64,000 nt of DNA from DASZTV01 sp035548125 (GTDB lineage Bacteria > Actinomycetota > Actinomycetes > JAFAQI01), in the NCBI GenBank assembly GCA_035548125.1, contig DASZTV010000040.1:52077-116076 (forward strand), given 5' to 3'. The notes under the pieces were generated by a model. The model was not told the origin of the DNA. It was given only the letters and a program-made list of their open reading frames with translations, and did not search any database. A program made the translations under genes and the position numbers. The number at the start of each line of letters is the position of its first letter. Position 1 is the first letter of the stretch. Positions 18,621-25,817 of this stretch are shown here, one piece after another.

Positions 18621-19559
18621 GTGGGCGATGTGGACCGGCTGGAGCGGTTCGACACCCACGTCGCGGCCGAGGGCAAGATCGAGCCCGACGACTGGATGCC
18701 GGACGCGTACCGCAAGACGTTGGTGCGCCAGATCTCGCAGCACGCGCACTCCGAGATCATCGGGATGCAGCCGGAAGGCAACTGGCTCACCCGCGCGCCG
18801 AGCCTGCGCCGCAAGGCGATCCTGCTCGCCAAAGTGCAGGACGAGGCGGGCCATGGGCTGTATCTCTATGCCGCCGCCGAGACGCTCGGCACGAGTCGCG
18901 ACGAGATGGTCGACGCGCTGCTCGCCGGCACCGCGAAGTACTCCTCGATCTTCAACTACCCGACGCCGACGTGGGCCGACATCGGCGCGATCGGCTGGCT
19001 GGTCGATGGCGCAGCGATCATGAACCAGGTGCCGCTGTGCCGTTGCTCGTACGGACCCTATGCGCGCGCGATGAAGCGGGTCTGCAAGGAGGAGTCGTTC
19101 CACCAGCGGCAGGGCTTCGACATCCTCGTCACGTTGTGTCGCGGGACCGATGCACAGCGCGCCATGGCGCAGGCCGCGTTGGACCGCTGGTGGTGGCCTT
19201 CGCTGATGATGTTCGGCCCGCACGACTCCGACTCCCCGCACAGCGAGCAGTCGATGCGCTGGCGGATCAAGCGGTTCAGCAACGACGAGCTGCGGCAGCG
19301 GTTCGTCGACGCGACCGTCCCGCAGGCGCAGTTCCTCGGGATGCGTATCCCGGACGACGCGCTCACGTTCGACGAGGCGACCGGACACTGGCGCTTCGGC
19401 GAGCCCGACTGGGAGGAGTTCCGTCGGGTGCTGTCCGGCGACGGGCCGTGCAACGCGGAGCGACTGAAGCGGCGTACTCGCGCCCACACCGACGGCGCGT
19501 GGGTGCGCGAAGCGGCGGCGGCGTACGCCGCGAAGCGGGCGGATCGAAAGGTCGCGTAG
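18621..19559 (+). CDS. paaA: 1,2-phenylacetyl-CoA epoxidase, catalytic subunit PaaA
   Basis: This 312-residue di-iron monooxygenase subunit has the two carboxylate/His iron motifs, DEAGHGLYLYAA and CKEESFHQRQGFDIL. It also has family blocks such as GNWLTRAPSLRRKAILLAKV and SSIFNYPTPTWADIGAIGWL. With PaaC it forms the catalytic core that epoxidises the aromatic ring of phenylacetyl-CoA. The start is uncertain: GTG at 18621 sits very close to a GGAG site (18616-18619), while GTG at 18630 would have better spacing and remove three residues. It leads a coupled five-gene operon; the later ring-opening and beta-oxidation paa genes are not in the window. Confidence 0.95.
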   Translation: MGDVDRLERFDTHVAAEGKIEPDDWMPDAYRKTLVRQISQHAHSEIIGMQPEGNWLTRAPSLRRKAILLAKVQDEAGHGLYLYAAAETLGTSRDEMVDALLAGTAKYSSIFNYPTPTWADIGAIGWLVDGAAIMNQVPLCRCSYGPYARAMKRVCKEESFHQRQGFDILVTLCRGTDAQRAMAQAALDRWWWPSLMMFGPHDSDSPHSEQSMRWRIKRFSNDELRQRFVDATVPQAQFLGMRIPDDALTFDEATGHWRFGEPDWEEFRRVLSGDGPCNAERLKRRTRAHTDGAWVREAAAAYAAKRADRKVA

Positions 19560-19561
19560 CG

Positions 19562-19834
19562 GTGGCGCTGTGGGAGGTCTTCGTCCGCCCGCGCGGCGGG
19601 TTGCACCACGCGCACGTCGGCAGCATCCACGCGGACGACGCCGAGATGGCGCTGGAGAACGCGCGCGACGTCTACACCCGGCGCGGGGAGGCGGCGAGCT
19701 TGTGGGTGGTGCCCTCGACGGCGATCACCGCGAGCGACCCTGCCGACGCCGGCGAGCTCTTCGAGCCGGCGATGGACAAGGAGTTCCGGCACCCGACGTA
19801 CTACGAGGTTCCCGACGGTGTCACCAACCTCTGA
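19562..19834 (+). CDS. paaB: 1,2-phenylacetyl-CoA epoxidase subunit PaaB
   Basis: This 90-residue protein has the usual PaaB length and blocks: WEVFVRPRGGLHHAHVGSI, ARDVYTRRGEAASLWVVPS and a C-terminal EFRHPTYYEVPDGV. PaaB is a small non-catalytic subunit that bridges PaaA-PaaC heterodimers and is needed for electron transfer in the complex. The GTG start lies 2 bases after the paaA stop, and the 3' end overlaps paaC by 17 bases. The reading frame is also open upstream inside paaA, but that part is a shadow. Confidence 0.94.
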   Translation: MALWEVFVRPRGGLHHAHVGSIHADDAEMALENARDVYTRRGEAASLWVVPSTAITASDPADAGELFEPAMDKEFRHPTYYEVPDGVTNL

Positions 19835-20486
19835 GTCGCCCTCTGTGGAGTCCGTCGCGGACGGGTGCCTGCTGTTGTCGCATCGCCTCACCGAGTGGGT
19901 GGGCAACGCGCCGACGATGGAGCAGGACGTCGCGTTCGGCAACATCGCACTCGACCTGCTGGGTCAGGCGCGCGGCCTGTTGGGCGTGCTCGGCGACGAG
20001 GACCAGCTGGCGTACTTCCGCGACGCGGAGGAGTTCCACAACCCCGGCATCTGCGCAACCGACAACGGCGACTTCGCGCGGACGGTGGTGCGCCAGCTGT
20101 TCGCAGACTGCTGGCTCGAGCAGGTGTGGGCCGGCTGGCTCGACCACGGCGATGACGTCGTGCGTGGCGTCGCGGAGAAGGCGGTGAAGGAGAACGCGTA
20201 CCACCGGCGGCATTCGCGTGCATGGGTGGTGCGGCTCGGCGACGGAACCGAGGAGTCACGGCGACGCATGCTGCTCGCGGTCGACGAGCTCTGGCCGCTG
20301 ACCGCGGAGATTGCGGTCGACGGCTGGCGCGAGGCGGTCACCGACGTGCTCGTGGCGGCGACGCTTCCCGTCCCGGCGCCGGCCGAGCCCGACGCGGCAG
20401 CGGCCGAGGCGTCCGCGACCGCGCGCCGGGAGCTGCTCGCCGAGATGCAGTCGCTGGCCCGCGCCCACCCGGGAGCGACGTGGTGA
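19818..20486 (+). CDS. paaC: 1,2-phenylacetyl-CoA epoxidase subunit PaaC
   Basis: This 222-residue ferritin-like subunit shows QDVAFGNIALDLLGQARGLL, GDFARTVVRQLFADCWLEQV and KENAYHRRHSRAWVVRLGDG. PaaC is the structural partner of PaaA; it keeps the fold of the di-iron subunit but does not hold the working iron pair. It is somewhat shorter than many homologues (about 250 residues), with a compact C terminus. The start lies inside paaB, and the stop overlaps the paaD GTG as GTGA, so the genes are translationally coupled. Confidence 0.94.
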   Translation: MSPTSESPSVESVADGCLLLSHRLTEWVGNAPTMEQDVAFGNIALDLLGQARGLLGVLGDEDQLAYFRDAEEFHNPGICATDNGDFARTVVRQLFADCWLEQVWAGWLDHGDDVVRGVAEKAVKENAYHRRHSRAWVVRLGDGTEESRRRMLLAVDELWPLTAEIAVDGWREAVTDVLVAATLPVPAPAEPDAAAAEASATARRELLAEMQSLARAHPGATW

Positions 20487-20962
20487 CGACCGCCGTGGCC
20501 TGGGAGGTGCTCGCCGACGTCGCCGATCCGGAGATCCCGGTCCTGTCGGTGCTCGACCTCGGGATCGTCCGCGACGTCGAGGAGTCCGCCGACGGGCGAT
20601 CCGTCGCCGTCACCCTCACACCGACCTACTCGGGATGTCCCGCGACAGAGGTGATCACCGGCGACGTCAGGGCGGCGCTGTCCGTGGCGTACGACGACGT
20701 CGAGATCCGGATCCGGCTCTCCCCCGCATGGACGACGGACTGGCTGAGCGATCGCGGGCGCACGGCGCTCCTCGAGTACGGGATCGCCCCGCCCAACGGG
20801 CGAGCGCTGCTGCCGCTCGCCGGCGACGACCGGCCGGCCGGCTGCCCTCACTGCGGCGGGACCGACGTGGAACAGCTCGCGGCATTCGGTTCGACGCCGT
20901 GCAAGGCGCTGTGGCGCTGCGTCGCCTGCCGGGAGCCGTTCGACTACTTCAAGGTGCACTGA
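20483..20962 (+). CDS. paaD: PaaD, maturation factor of the phenylacetyl-CoA epoxidase
   Basis: This 159-residue protein has two parts. The N-terminal MIP18/DUF59 domain has DPEIPVLSVLDLGIVRDVE and TPTYSGCPATEVI with a conserved Cys. The C-terminal zinc ribbon has CPHCGG and CVAC. PaaD is thought to help insert or repair metal centres of the epoxidase and is not part of the purified catalytic core. The GTG at 20483 overlaps the paaC stop (GTGA); a second GTG three bases earlier is equivalent. The longer upstream frame is antisense-like shadow within paaC. Confidence 0.93.
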   Translation: MTTAVAWEVLADVADPEIPVLSVLDLGIVRDVEESADGRSVAVTLTPTYSGCPATEVITGDVRAALSVAYDDVEIRIRLSPAWTTDWLSDRGRTALLEYGIAPPNGRALLPLAGDDRPAGCPHCGGTDVEQLAAFGSTPCKALWRCVACREPFDYFKVH

Positions 20963-20968
20963 CGGCCC

Positions 20969-22036
20969 GTGGCTCGCACGTTCCACCCGCTGCGGGTTGC
21001 GGAGGTACGCCGCGAGACGTCCGACACGGTGTCGGTGGCGCTCGAGGTTCCGGAGACGTTGCGGGAGACCTTCCGGTTCTCCCCCGGCCAGTTCGTCGGC
21101 TTCCGGGTGCCGGGAGCCGATGGCAAGCCGGTGACCCGGTCGTACTCGATCTGCAGCGGGCTGGACGACGGGGAGCTGCGGGTCGTGGTCAAGCACCTGC
21201 AAGGTGGGGTGTTCGGAACGCTCGCGAGCACCTCGCTCGCCGCCGGCGACGTACTCGAGACGCTGGCGCCGATGGGCCGCTTCACGGTCGATCCAGATCC
21301 CTCGACGGCGCGGCAATATCTCGGCCTCGCCGCGGGCAGTGGCATCTCGCCGGTCATGTCGGTGCTTCGCTCGGTGCTGTCCCGGGAACCGTCGAGTGAG
21401 TTCACGCTGGTCTACGGCAACCGCACCGCCGCGACGACGATCTTTCGCGATGCGCTGTGCGACCTGAAGGATCGCTATCTCGACCGGCTCACCCTGATCC
21501 ACGTCTTCAGCCGAGAGCAGCAGGCGACGCGGTTGCTCAACGGCCGGCTCGACGAAGAGAAGCTGCGCAGCCTTGCCGCGACGCTGCTCGACGTCGGGTC
21601 GTTCGACCACGCCTTCGTGTGCGGGCCGGAGCCGATGACCGTCACGCTCCGCGACACGCTGCGCGACCTGGGCATGCCCGCCCAACGGGTGCACATGGAG
21701 CTGTTCGGCGTACACGGCTCCCCGGGTCCCCATCCGGCGGCGGCGACGGGCGAGCAGGACGTACAGCTCACCGTCACGTTGTCCGGTGTCACCTCGACGG
21801 TTGCGTCGAACCGCGAGGCCACAGTGTTGGACGCGGTCGCGGCGGCAGGACTGGATGCGCCGTACTCGTGCACCGGCGGGGTCTGCGCCACCTGTCGCGC
21901 CAAGGTCGTCGAAGGAACGGTGGAGATGGCCGTCAACTACGCGCTCGAGCCGTGGGAGCTCGAGGCGGGCTTCGTGCTCACCTGCCAGTCGCGGCCGACC
22001 TCGGCGGAGGTCACGATCGACTACGACGCGGTCTGA
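20969..22036 (+). CDS. paaE: PaaE, NADPH-dependent reductase of the phenylacetyl-CoA epoxidase
   Basis: This 355-residue electron-transfer protein has three parts. An FAD domain (FSPGQFVGFRVPGADGKPVT, with RSYSIC) comes first. An NAD(P) domain follows (LAAGSGISPVMSVLRSVLS ... FVCGPEPMTVTLRDTL). The C-terminal 2Fe-2S ferredoxin has PYSCTGGVCATCRAKVVEG and a fourth Cys in VLTCQS. It passes electrons from NADPH to the PaaA di-iron site. The GTG start lies 6 bases after paaD. It ends the paa operon; the next gene, a DinB-like protein, starts 18 bases on and may be carried on the same transcript. Confidence 0.95.
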   Translation: MARTFHPLRVAEVRRETSDTVSVALEVPETLRETFRFSPGQFVGFRVPGADGKPVTRSYSICSGLDDGELRVVVKHLQGGVFGTLASTSLAAGDVLETLAPMGRFTVDPDPSTARQYLGLAAGSGISPVMSVLRSVLSREPSSEFTLVYGNRTAATTIFRDALCDLKDRYLDRLTLIHVFSREQQATRLLNGRLDEEKLRSLAATLLDVGSFDHAFVCGPEPMTVTLRDTLRDLGMPAQRVHMELFGVHGSPGPHPAAATGEQDVQLTVTLSGVTSTVASNREATVLDAVAAAGLDAPYSCTGGVCATCRAKVVEGTVEMAVNYALEPWELEAGFVLTCQSRPTSAEVTIDYDAV

Positions 22037-22054
22037 TCGGGGAAGGTACGTGTC

Positions 22055-22633
22055 GTGAGCGATGATCTGAAGGAACACCTGCACCGGTATCTGGTGCGCG
22101 GTCGCGAGGCGATCCTCTGGAAGCTCGAGGGTTTGTCCGAGTACGACGTCCGGCGGCCGATGGTGGACAGCGGTACCAACCTGCTCGGCCTGGTGAAACA
22201 CCTGACGTACGGCGAGGCCTACTACTTCGGCAACTGCTTCGGCCGACCGTTTCCGGAGCCACTGACGGAGTGGTCGGACGACGCGGAGCCGAACGCCGAC
22301 CTGTACGCGCGAGCGGACGAGTCGCGCGAGTTCATCGTCGAGCGGTTCCGGCGCGCCTGTGCGCATGCCGACAACACCATCGGCGCGCTGAGCCTCGATG
22401 CGGTCGGGTTGGTGCCGTGGTGGCCGGCCGACCGTGCGCACGCCACCCTCGGGCGGTTGATGGCCCACGTCGGGACCGAGACGCACCGCCACCTCGGGCA
22501 TGCCGACATCCTGCGCGAGCAGCTCGACGGCGCAGCGGGTGTCATGCCCGACAACTCGAACCTGCCCGATGTCGGTCCGGACTTCTGGCCGGCTTACCGC
22601 GAACGGCTGGAGCAGATCGCCCGCGAGGCATAG
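22055..22633 (+). CDS. DinB/DUF664 family protein
   Basis: This 192-residue four-helix-bundle protein starts at GTG. The family features are the metal-binding histidines spaced along the bundle: LVKHLTYGEAYYFGNCFGRP for the first, and HVGTETHRHLGHADILREQ for the second and third. Actinobacterial members are often metal-dependent, thiol-linked transferases that use mycothiol, acting like glutathione S-transferases. Tryptophans in VPWWPADRAHAT fit the DUF664 subgroup. It follows paaE at 18 bases, which could link it to handling reactive epoxide or oxepin products; that is inference only. Confidence 0.85.
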   Translation: MSDDLKEHLHRYLVRGREAILWKLEGLSEYDVRRPMVDSGTNLLGLVKHLTYGEAYYFGNCFGRPFPEPLTEWSDDAEPNADLYARADESREFIVERFRRACAHADNTIGALSLDAVGLVPWWPADRAHATLGRLMAHVGTETHRHLGHADILREQLDGAAGVMPDNSNLPDVGPDFWPAYRERLEQIAREA

Positions 22634-22660
22634 GTCCTCACCAGGCTGACGGTTGACGCG

Positions 22661-22698
22661 TCAGGCATCTCCTGACATCTGTCAGGCAGTTCCTGACA
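22661..22698. promoter_or_regulatory. Tandem 17-bp dyad, candidate autoregulatory operator
   Basis: Two copies of TCAGGCAnnTCCTGACA lie at 22661-22677 and 22682-22698. They are identical except for the two central bases, and their offset is exactly 21 bases, two helical turns. Each copy is itself a dyad (TCAGG ... CCTGA), and the inner halves also form CCTGACA-TC-TGTCAGG. The array ends 15 bases before the GTG of the zinc-finger/HTH gene and just upstream of its GGAGG site, so a bound protein would block its transcription or initiation. Confidence 0.6.
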
Positions 22699-22712
22699 CG
22701 CCGGAGGACGCC

Positions 22713-23081
22713 GTGACGCCCGTTGTCGAAACCTGCTGCACGTTCTGTACCAAACCGTCGGGCGACGTCGAACGGATCGTGGCGGGACCTGGCGTCTGCA
22801 TCTGCAACGAATGCATCGGGCTGTGCAACGAGCTCATCGCGCTGCCGAAGAGCGCGCCGGCCGCGGTCATCGACCCCGACAAGCTGAGCGACGAGGAGAT
22901 CCTCGGACTACTCCCGCAGATCGCGCGGGTCGCCTCTCAGGTCGACGCGGCTCTGGACGACTGGGTCGGACGGTTGCGGAAGCGCGGCGTCAGCTGGGCG
23001 CGCATCGGCACCGCCTTGGGAATGGCCCGGCAGTCGGCGTGGGAGCGCTTCTCCGCCGAGGATGCGCCGAGACCTACGTAA
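22713..23081 (+). CDS. ClpX-type C4 zinc finger protein with C-terminal helix-turn-helix
   Basis: This 122-residue protein has a ClpX-like zinc-binding domain at residues 9-34 (CTFC ... AGPGVCICNEC) but no AAA+ ATPase. A linker, a short helical region and a C-terminal HTH-like segment follow, RGVSWARIGTALGMARQSAW (92-111). GTG at 22713 has GGAGG 5 bases upstream; the frame is open further left only through the operator repeats. Small proteins of this layout are common in actinobacteria and have no firmly established role. The zinc domain could bind partners or Clp protease clients, and the HTH could bind DNA. The dyad array immediately upstream suggests autoregulation. Confidence 0.85.
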   Translation: MTPVVETCCTFCTKPSGDVERIVAGPGVCICNECIGLCNELIALPKSAPAAVIDPDKLSDEEILGLLPQIARVASQVDAALDDWVGRLRKRGVSWARIGTALGMARQSAWERFSAEDAPRPT

Positions 23082-23107
23082 GTTGCGTTATTCGGGCGTA
23101 TTACGCA

Positions 23108-23119
23108 CCCTACGTAGGG
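23108..23119. promoter_or_regulatory. Perfect 12-bp palindrome upstream of NTF2-like gene
   Basis: CCCTACGTAGGG is a perfect 12-bp palindrome in the 114-base gap before the NTF2-like gene. Its core TACGTA recurs at 23127-23132, and once more at 23075-23080 over the end of the preceding gene. The gap is less GC-rich than the surroundings. It may be an operator or promoter element; nothing identifies the binding protein. Confidence 0.3.
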
Positions 23120-23198
23120 CTCGGCGTACGTAGACCGTCGCCGTCCTTCGCGAGTGACCTGATCCAGCCCTTCCGTCCACGCTAGGTTCGCCGATGTG

Positions 23199-23564
23199 AT
23201 GTCGGCAGCAGAGATGAGAGCCTTGTCGGCCCGGGCAATCGCAGCCTGGAACGAGCGAAGGTTCGACGATTTCTATGCGCTCTATCACCCAGATGTGCTG
23301 CACCACAGCGCGGATGGTGTTGATCGGCACGGCGTCATCGAGCTGCGCACCCTGTACGACTCAGTACTGGCTGTGTGCCCAGACCTGACGATCACGCCGA
23401 TTTCCGTCGTCGCGGATCCTGAAGCGGGCCTACTGGCATCCATACAAACCGAGTCCGGCACGACGGTGGGGGGCGACGCGTTCGGCTTTCAGGGGATGCT
23501 GTTTCTCCGATTGTCCGACGACGGGCTCGTGCACGAAGCGTGGGAGCAGATCCGGCCCCTCTAA
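23199..23564 (+). CDS. SnoaL/NTF2-like family protein
   Basis: This 121-residue small alpha+beta barrel protein (ATG at 23199; GTG at 23196 adds one residue) has an N-terminal helix ARAIAAWNERRFDDFYALYH. A conserved His/Asp patch follows in YHPDVLHHSADGVDRHG, and the C terminus is LFLRLSDDGLVHEAWEQIR. SnoaL-like folds serve as isomerases, cyclases, hydrolases or plain binding proteins. The pattern of ester-cyclase-like members fits best, but no substrate can be assigned. It is alone between the zinc-finger regulator and a convergent YdeI-type gene, whose stop overlaps its own by 4 bases. Confidence 0.8.
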   Translation: MSAAEMRALSARAIAAWNERRFDDFYALYHPDVLHHSADGVDRHGVIELRTLYDSVLAVCPDLTITPISVVADPEAGLLASIQTESGTTVGGDAFGFQGMLFLRLSDDGLVHEAWEQIRPL

Positions 23565-24154
23565 TCCGGCTTTCGCTTTTGCGGATGGGGCGCTTCGCCG
23601 CGCTCGAGCATCTCGACGTACTGCTTGATTCGCCGAGCACGCGTGTCCGCGCGCTTCGCCTCCTGCACCCGGTAGACCAGCGCGAACTTGTTCGTACGCG
23701 TCAGCACGTCCCACATCCGTTGCGCGCGAGGCGATGCGGCGACGGCGTCGCGAAGGTCGTCAGGTGCCTCGAGCGACGCGGATCCGGCGTACGCCATCTC
23801 CCATCTGCCATCCGCCTTCGCCCGCTCGACCTGGTCGCGCCCGGCCGGTTGCATGCGCCCGTCGGCAATCAGGCGCTCGGCCAGTTCGACGTTGCGCTGC
23901 GACCAGCTGCTGCGGGCACGACGTGGGGTGAATCGGACTCGGTACGTCGCCTCGTCCCGCCGGGTGAGATGTCCGTCGATCCAGCCGTAGCAGAGCGCCT
24001 CGGGCAGCGCGTCGTCGTAGGTCAACCGGGTCGGCTCGGTGACGCCCTTCTTCGCCAGCACGAGACGAACACCGGCAGACGTCGCGTGATTGTCCGCAAG
24101 CCACGCGCGCCACTGTGCAACGTCCTCGACGAGCAGGTCAGGCGTCTCGTTCAT
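23561..24154 (-). CDS. YdeI/OmpD-associated family protein
   Basis: This 197-residue soluble protein is recognised by the family core DALPEALCYGWIDGHLTRRD and the downstream RARSSWSQRNVELAERLIAD. The C-terminal part, RIKQYVEMLERGEAPHPQKR, resembles the helical tail of the family. The name comes from YdeI proteins with roles in peptide resistance, but the biochemical role is not known for actinobacterial members. ATG at 24154 is chosen; an ATG three codons earlier is possible. It is divergent from the methyltransferase gene across about 54 bases. Confidence 0.85.
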   Translation of the reverse strand: MNETPDLLVEDVAQWRAWLADNHATSAGVRLVLAKKGVTEPTRLTYDDALPEALCYGWIDGHLTRRDEATYRVRFTPRRARSSWSQRNVELAERLIADGRMQPAGRDQVERAKADGRWEMAYAGSASLEAPDDLRDAVAASPRAQRMWDVLTRTNKFALVYRVQEAKRADTRARRIKQYVEMLERGEAPHPQKRKPD

Positions 24155-24208
24155 GCCGGGCATCCTGCCGCAACCCGGTTACTTGCCATCGCGGCTACGG
24201 TCCTTTGG

Positions 24209-24883
24209 GTGGACACGGCCGCGGCGTGGGAGTCGAACGCCGAGGACTGGATCAAGTGGACCGACCCAGCGAACGAACGGGACGGCTTTGCACCGACCAC
24301 CTGGCCCGGCCTCCGAGACCTGTTGCCCGCACCAGCCGGCGTCACTCTCGACATCGGCTGCGGCGAAGGTCGCGGCGCGCGCCAGTTGACGGCTCTCGGA
24401 TACCGCGTCGTGGGCGTCGACCGATCGCCCTCGCTGGTACGCGCGGCCCGGGAACGGGGCTCAACCGCCGTACTGGCTGACGCGGCCCGATTGCCAGTCG
24501 CATCCGGAGCGGTCGCCCTCGCGTTCGCTTCGATGTCGCTACTCGACATCGAAGACCTCGACTCCGCTGTCTCCGAGATCGATCGCGTGCTCTCGCCCAC
24601 AGGGGTGCTCGTCGCCGCGATCGTTCACCCTGCGGTCTCGATGTTCGATCCAGCGCGAATGAGGACGGGCGACCTTCAACTCGTCGCGCCGTACCTCGAG
24701 GCGCGGCGCAGCGTCGACCGCATCGAGCGCGGCGACCTCGCGATGACATTCGAGAGCTTGCACCGGCCGTTGAGCGCCTATTTCGAACCGCTGCTGTCGC
24801 GCGGATTCGCAATCACCGGCTTTCGAGAAGACGGCCAAGGGCCTGTCCCTTGGATGCTCGCCTTTCGCGCAGAACGGCGCTAG
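24209..24883 (+). CDS. SAM-dependent class I methyltransferase
   Basis: This 224-residue protein has the motif I glycine loop VTLDIGCGEGRGARQLTALG, motif II acidic end in RVVGVDRSPSLVRAARERG, and motif IV around VALAFASMSLLDIEDLDSAV, typical of methyltransferase domain 11. The GTG at 24209 is chosen because similarity begins just after it; the open frame to the left is a shadow of the YdeI-type gene. The substrate is probably a small molecule. The stop overlaps the convergent membrane-protein gene by 4 bases. Confidence 0.88.
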   Translation: MDTAAAWESNAEDWIKWTDPANERDGFAPTTWPGLRDLLPAPAGVTLDIGCGEGRGARQLTALGYRVVGVDRSPSLVRAARERGSTAVLADAARLPVASGAVALAFASMSLLDIEDLDSAVSEIDRVLSPTGVLVAAIVHPAVSMFDPARMRTGDLQLVAPYLEARRSVDRIERGDLAMTFESLHRPLSAYFEPLLSRGFAITGFREDGQGPVPWMLAFRAERR

Positions 24884-25371
24884 CAGCCTTCGAGGGGATG
24901 GCTACAAGCCTCGCCGCAGGCGCCTTTGAACGGGCACTCCTGTCGCGTCGTCGCGGCCTGGAACCGTCGCCGCAGGCGAGGCAGCCGGACCAGGGGCACG
25001 AGCGTGGCGATCACGGCGTACCCGCTCAGCCCGACATCCGGTGCCGCGGTTTCGAAGCATGCGGAGAACACCCCGAACGGCACCCCCATCGCGGCCCACG
25101 CCGGATACAGCACGTGGAACCGGCTCGGCGGCGGGGACGTGCCCAAGACGTAGCGACCGGCGTACCGGTAGACCGCGGACGTGCCCGCCACCCAGGCAGG
25201 ACCGATCGCAACGCCCCAGACGAACAGCGGCCAGGACCAGCCGGTCCCGAGCAGCACCGCGCCGAGCACCGAGGCGACGATGCACGCGCCGACACCGAAG
25301 TACGTGAGCGTGCGCAGCTTCTGCATGAGCTCCTCGACCGCGGAGCCGGGCGCGAACGATTCGGCGGTCAC
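24880..25371 (-). CDS. Predicted membrane protein with C-terminal cysteine cluster
   Basis: This 163-residue protein starts at a GTG that overlaps the stop of the preceding DUF2237 gene (GTGA). It has about four hydrophobic helices, including TYFGVGACIVASVLGAVLLG and SWPLFVWGVAIGPAWVAGTS. The tail has four cysteines (ECPFKGACGEACSHPLEGC) and could bind a metal. The longer upstream frame is a shadow. I know no named family. Translational coupling to DUF2237 implies that the two work together. Function unknown. Confidence 0.75.
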   Translation of the reverse strand: MTAESFAPGSAVEELMQKLRTLTYFGVGACIVASVLGAVLLGTGWSWPLFVWGVAIGPAWVAGTSAVYRYAGRYVLGTSPPPSRFHVLYPAWAAMGVPFGVFSACFETAAPDVGLSGYAVIATLVPLVRLPRLRRRFQAATTRQECPFKGACGEACSHPLEGC

Positions 25372-25796
25372 AGCAGCTCGCTCGGATCCGACGGGACGTC
25401 GGCGGCATAGCTCTGCAGGATCTCGAGCGGCACGATCTCCAGCGCCCGCTGGTTGGTGGAGGCGAGTACGACGGGGGCCGCCATCCCGTCGAGGTGCGCC
25501 TGCAGCCAGCGGGCCGCGACGACGCACCACCGGTCACCGGGGACCAGCCCGGGGAACTGCCACTCCGGTCGCGGCGTGACCAGGTCGTTGCCGACCGACA
25601 CCTGGTGAGCGAGGAACTCGCGCGTGACTACGGCGCACACCGAGTGGTTGCCCACATCCTCCGGCCCGCAGTTGCAGTTCCCATCGCGATAGAAGCCGGT
25701 GACCGGATCGGTGCCGCACGGCTCCAGCGGCCCCCCGAGGACGTTCAGCTCTCCCTCCACGACTCGAGCCTGCCACGCTCGTTGGAACGGATACAT
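25368..25796 (-). CDS. DUF2237 family protein
   Basis: This 142-residue protein matches DUF2237 over its length: NVLGGPLEPCGTDPVTGFYR, CGPEDVGNHSVCAVVTREFL, GNDLVTPRPEWQFPGLVPGD and RWCVVAARWLQAHLDG are its hallmark blocks. A GTG near 25763 is an alternative start that lies closer to where family similarity begins. Members are widespread small cytosolic proteins with no experimentally fixed activity that I know of; conserved cysteines and acidic residues suggest metal or thiol chemistry. It is coupled by a 4-base overlap to the membrane protein that follows and is divergent from a lipoprotein gene. Confidence 0.85.
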   Translation of the reverse strand: MYPFQRAWQARVVEGELNVLGGPLEPCGTDPVTGFYRDGNCNCGPEDVGNHSVCAVVTREFLAHQVSVGNDLVTPRPEWQFPGLVPGDRWCVVAARWLQAHLDGMAAPVVLASTNQRALEIVPLEILQSYAADVPSDPSELL

Positions 25797-25817
25797 CCCG
25801 GGAGGCGTCGAAACAGC

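Noticed and set aside
19964..22501. An 845-codon open frame on the - strand over paaC-paaE and the DinB gene
   Set aside because: Composition is that of antisense shadow, and it runs through five clear genes on the other strand.
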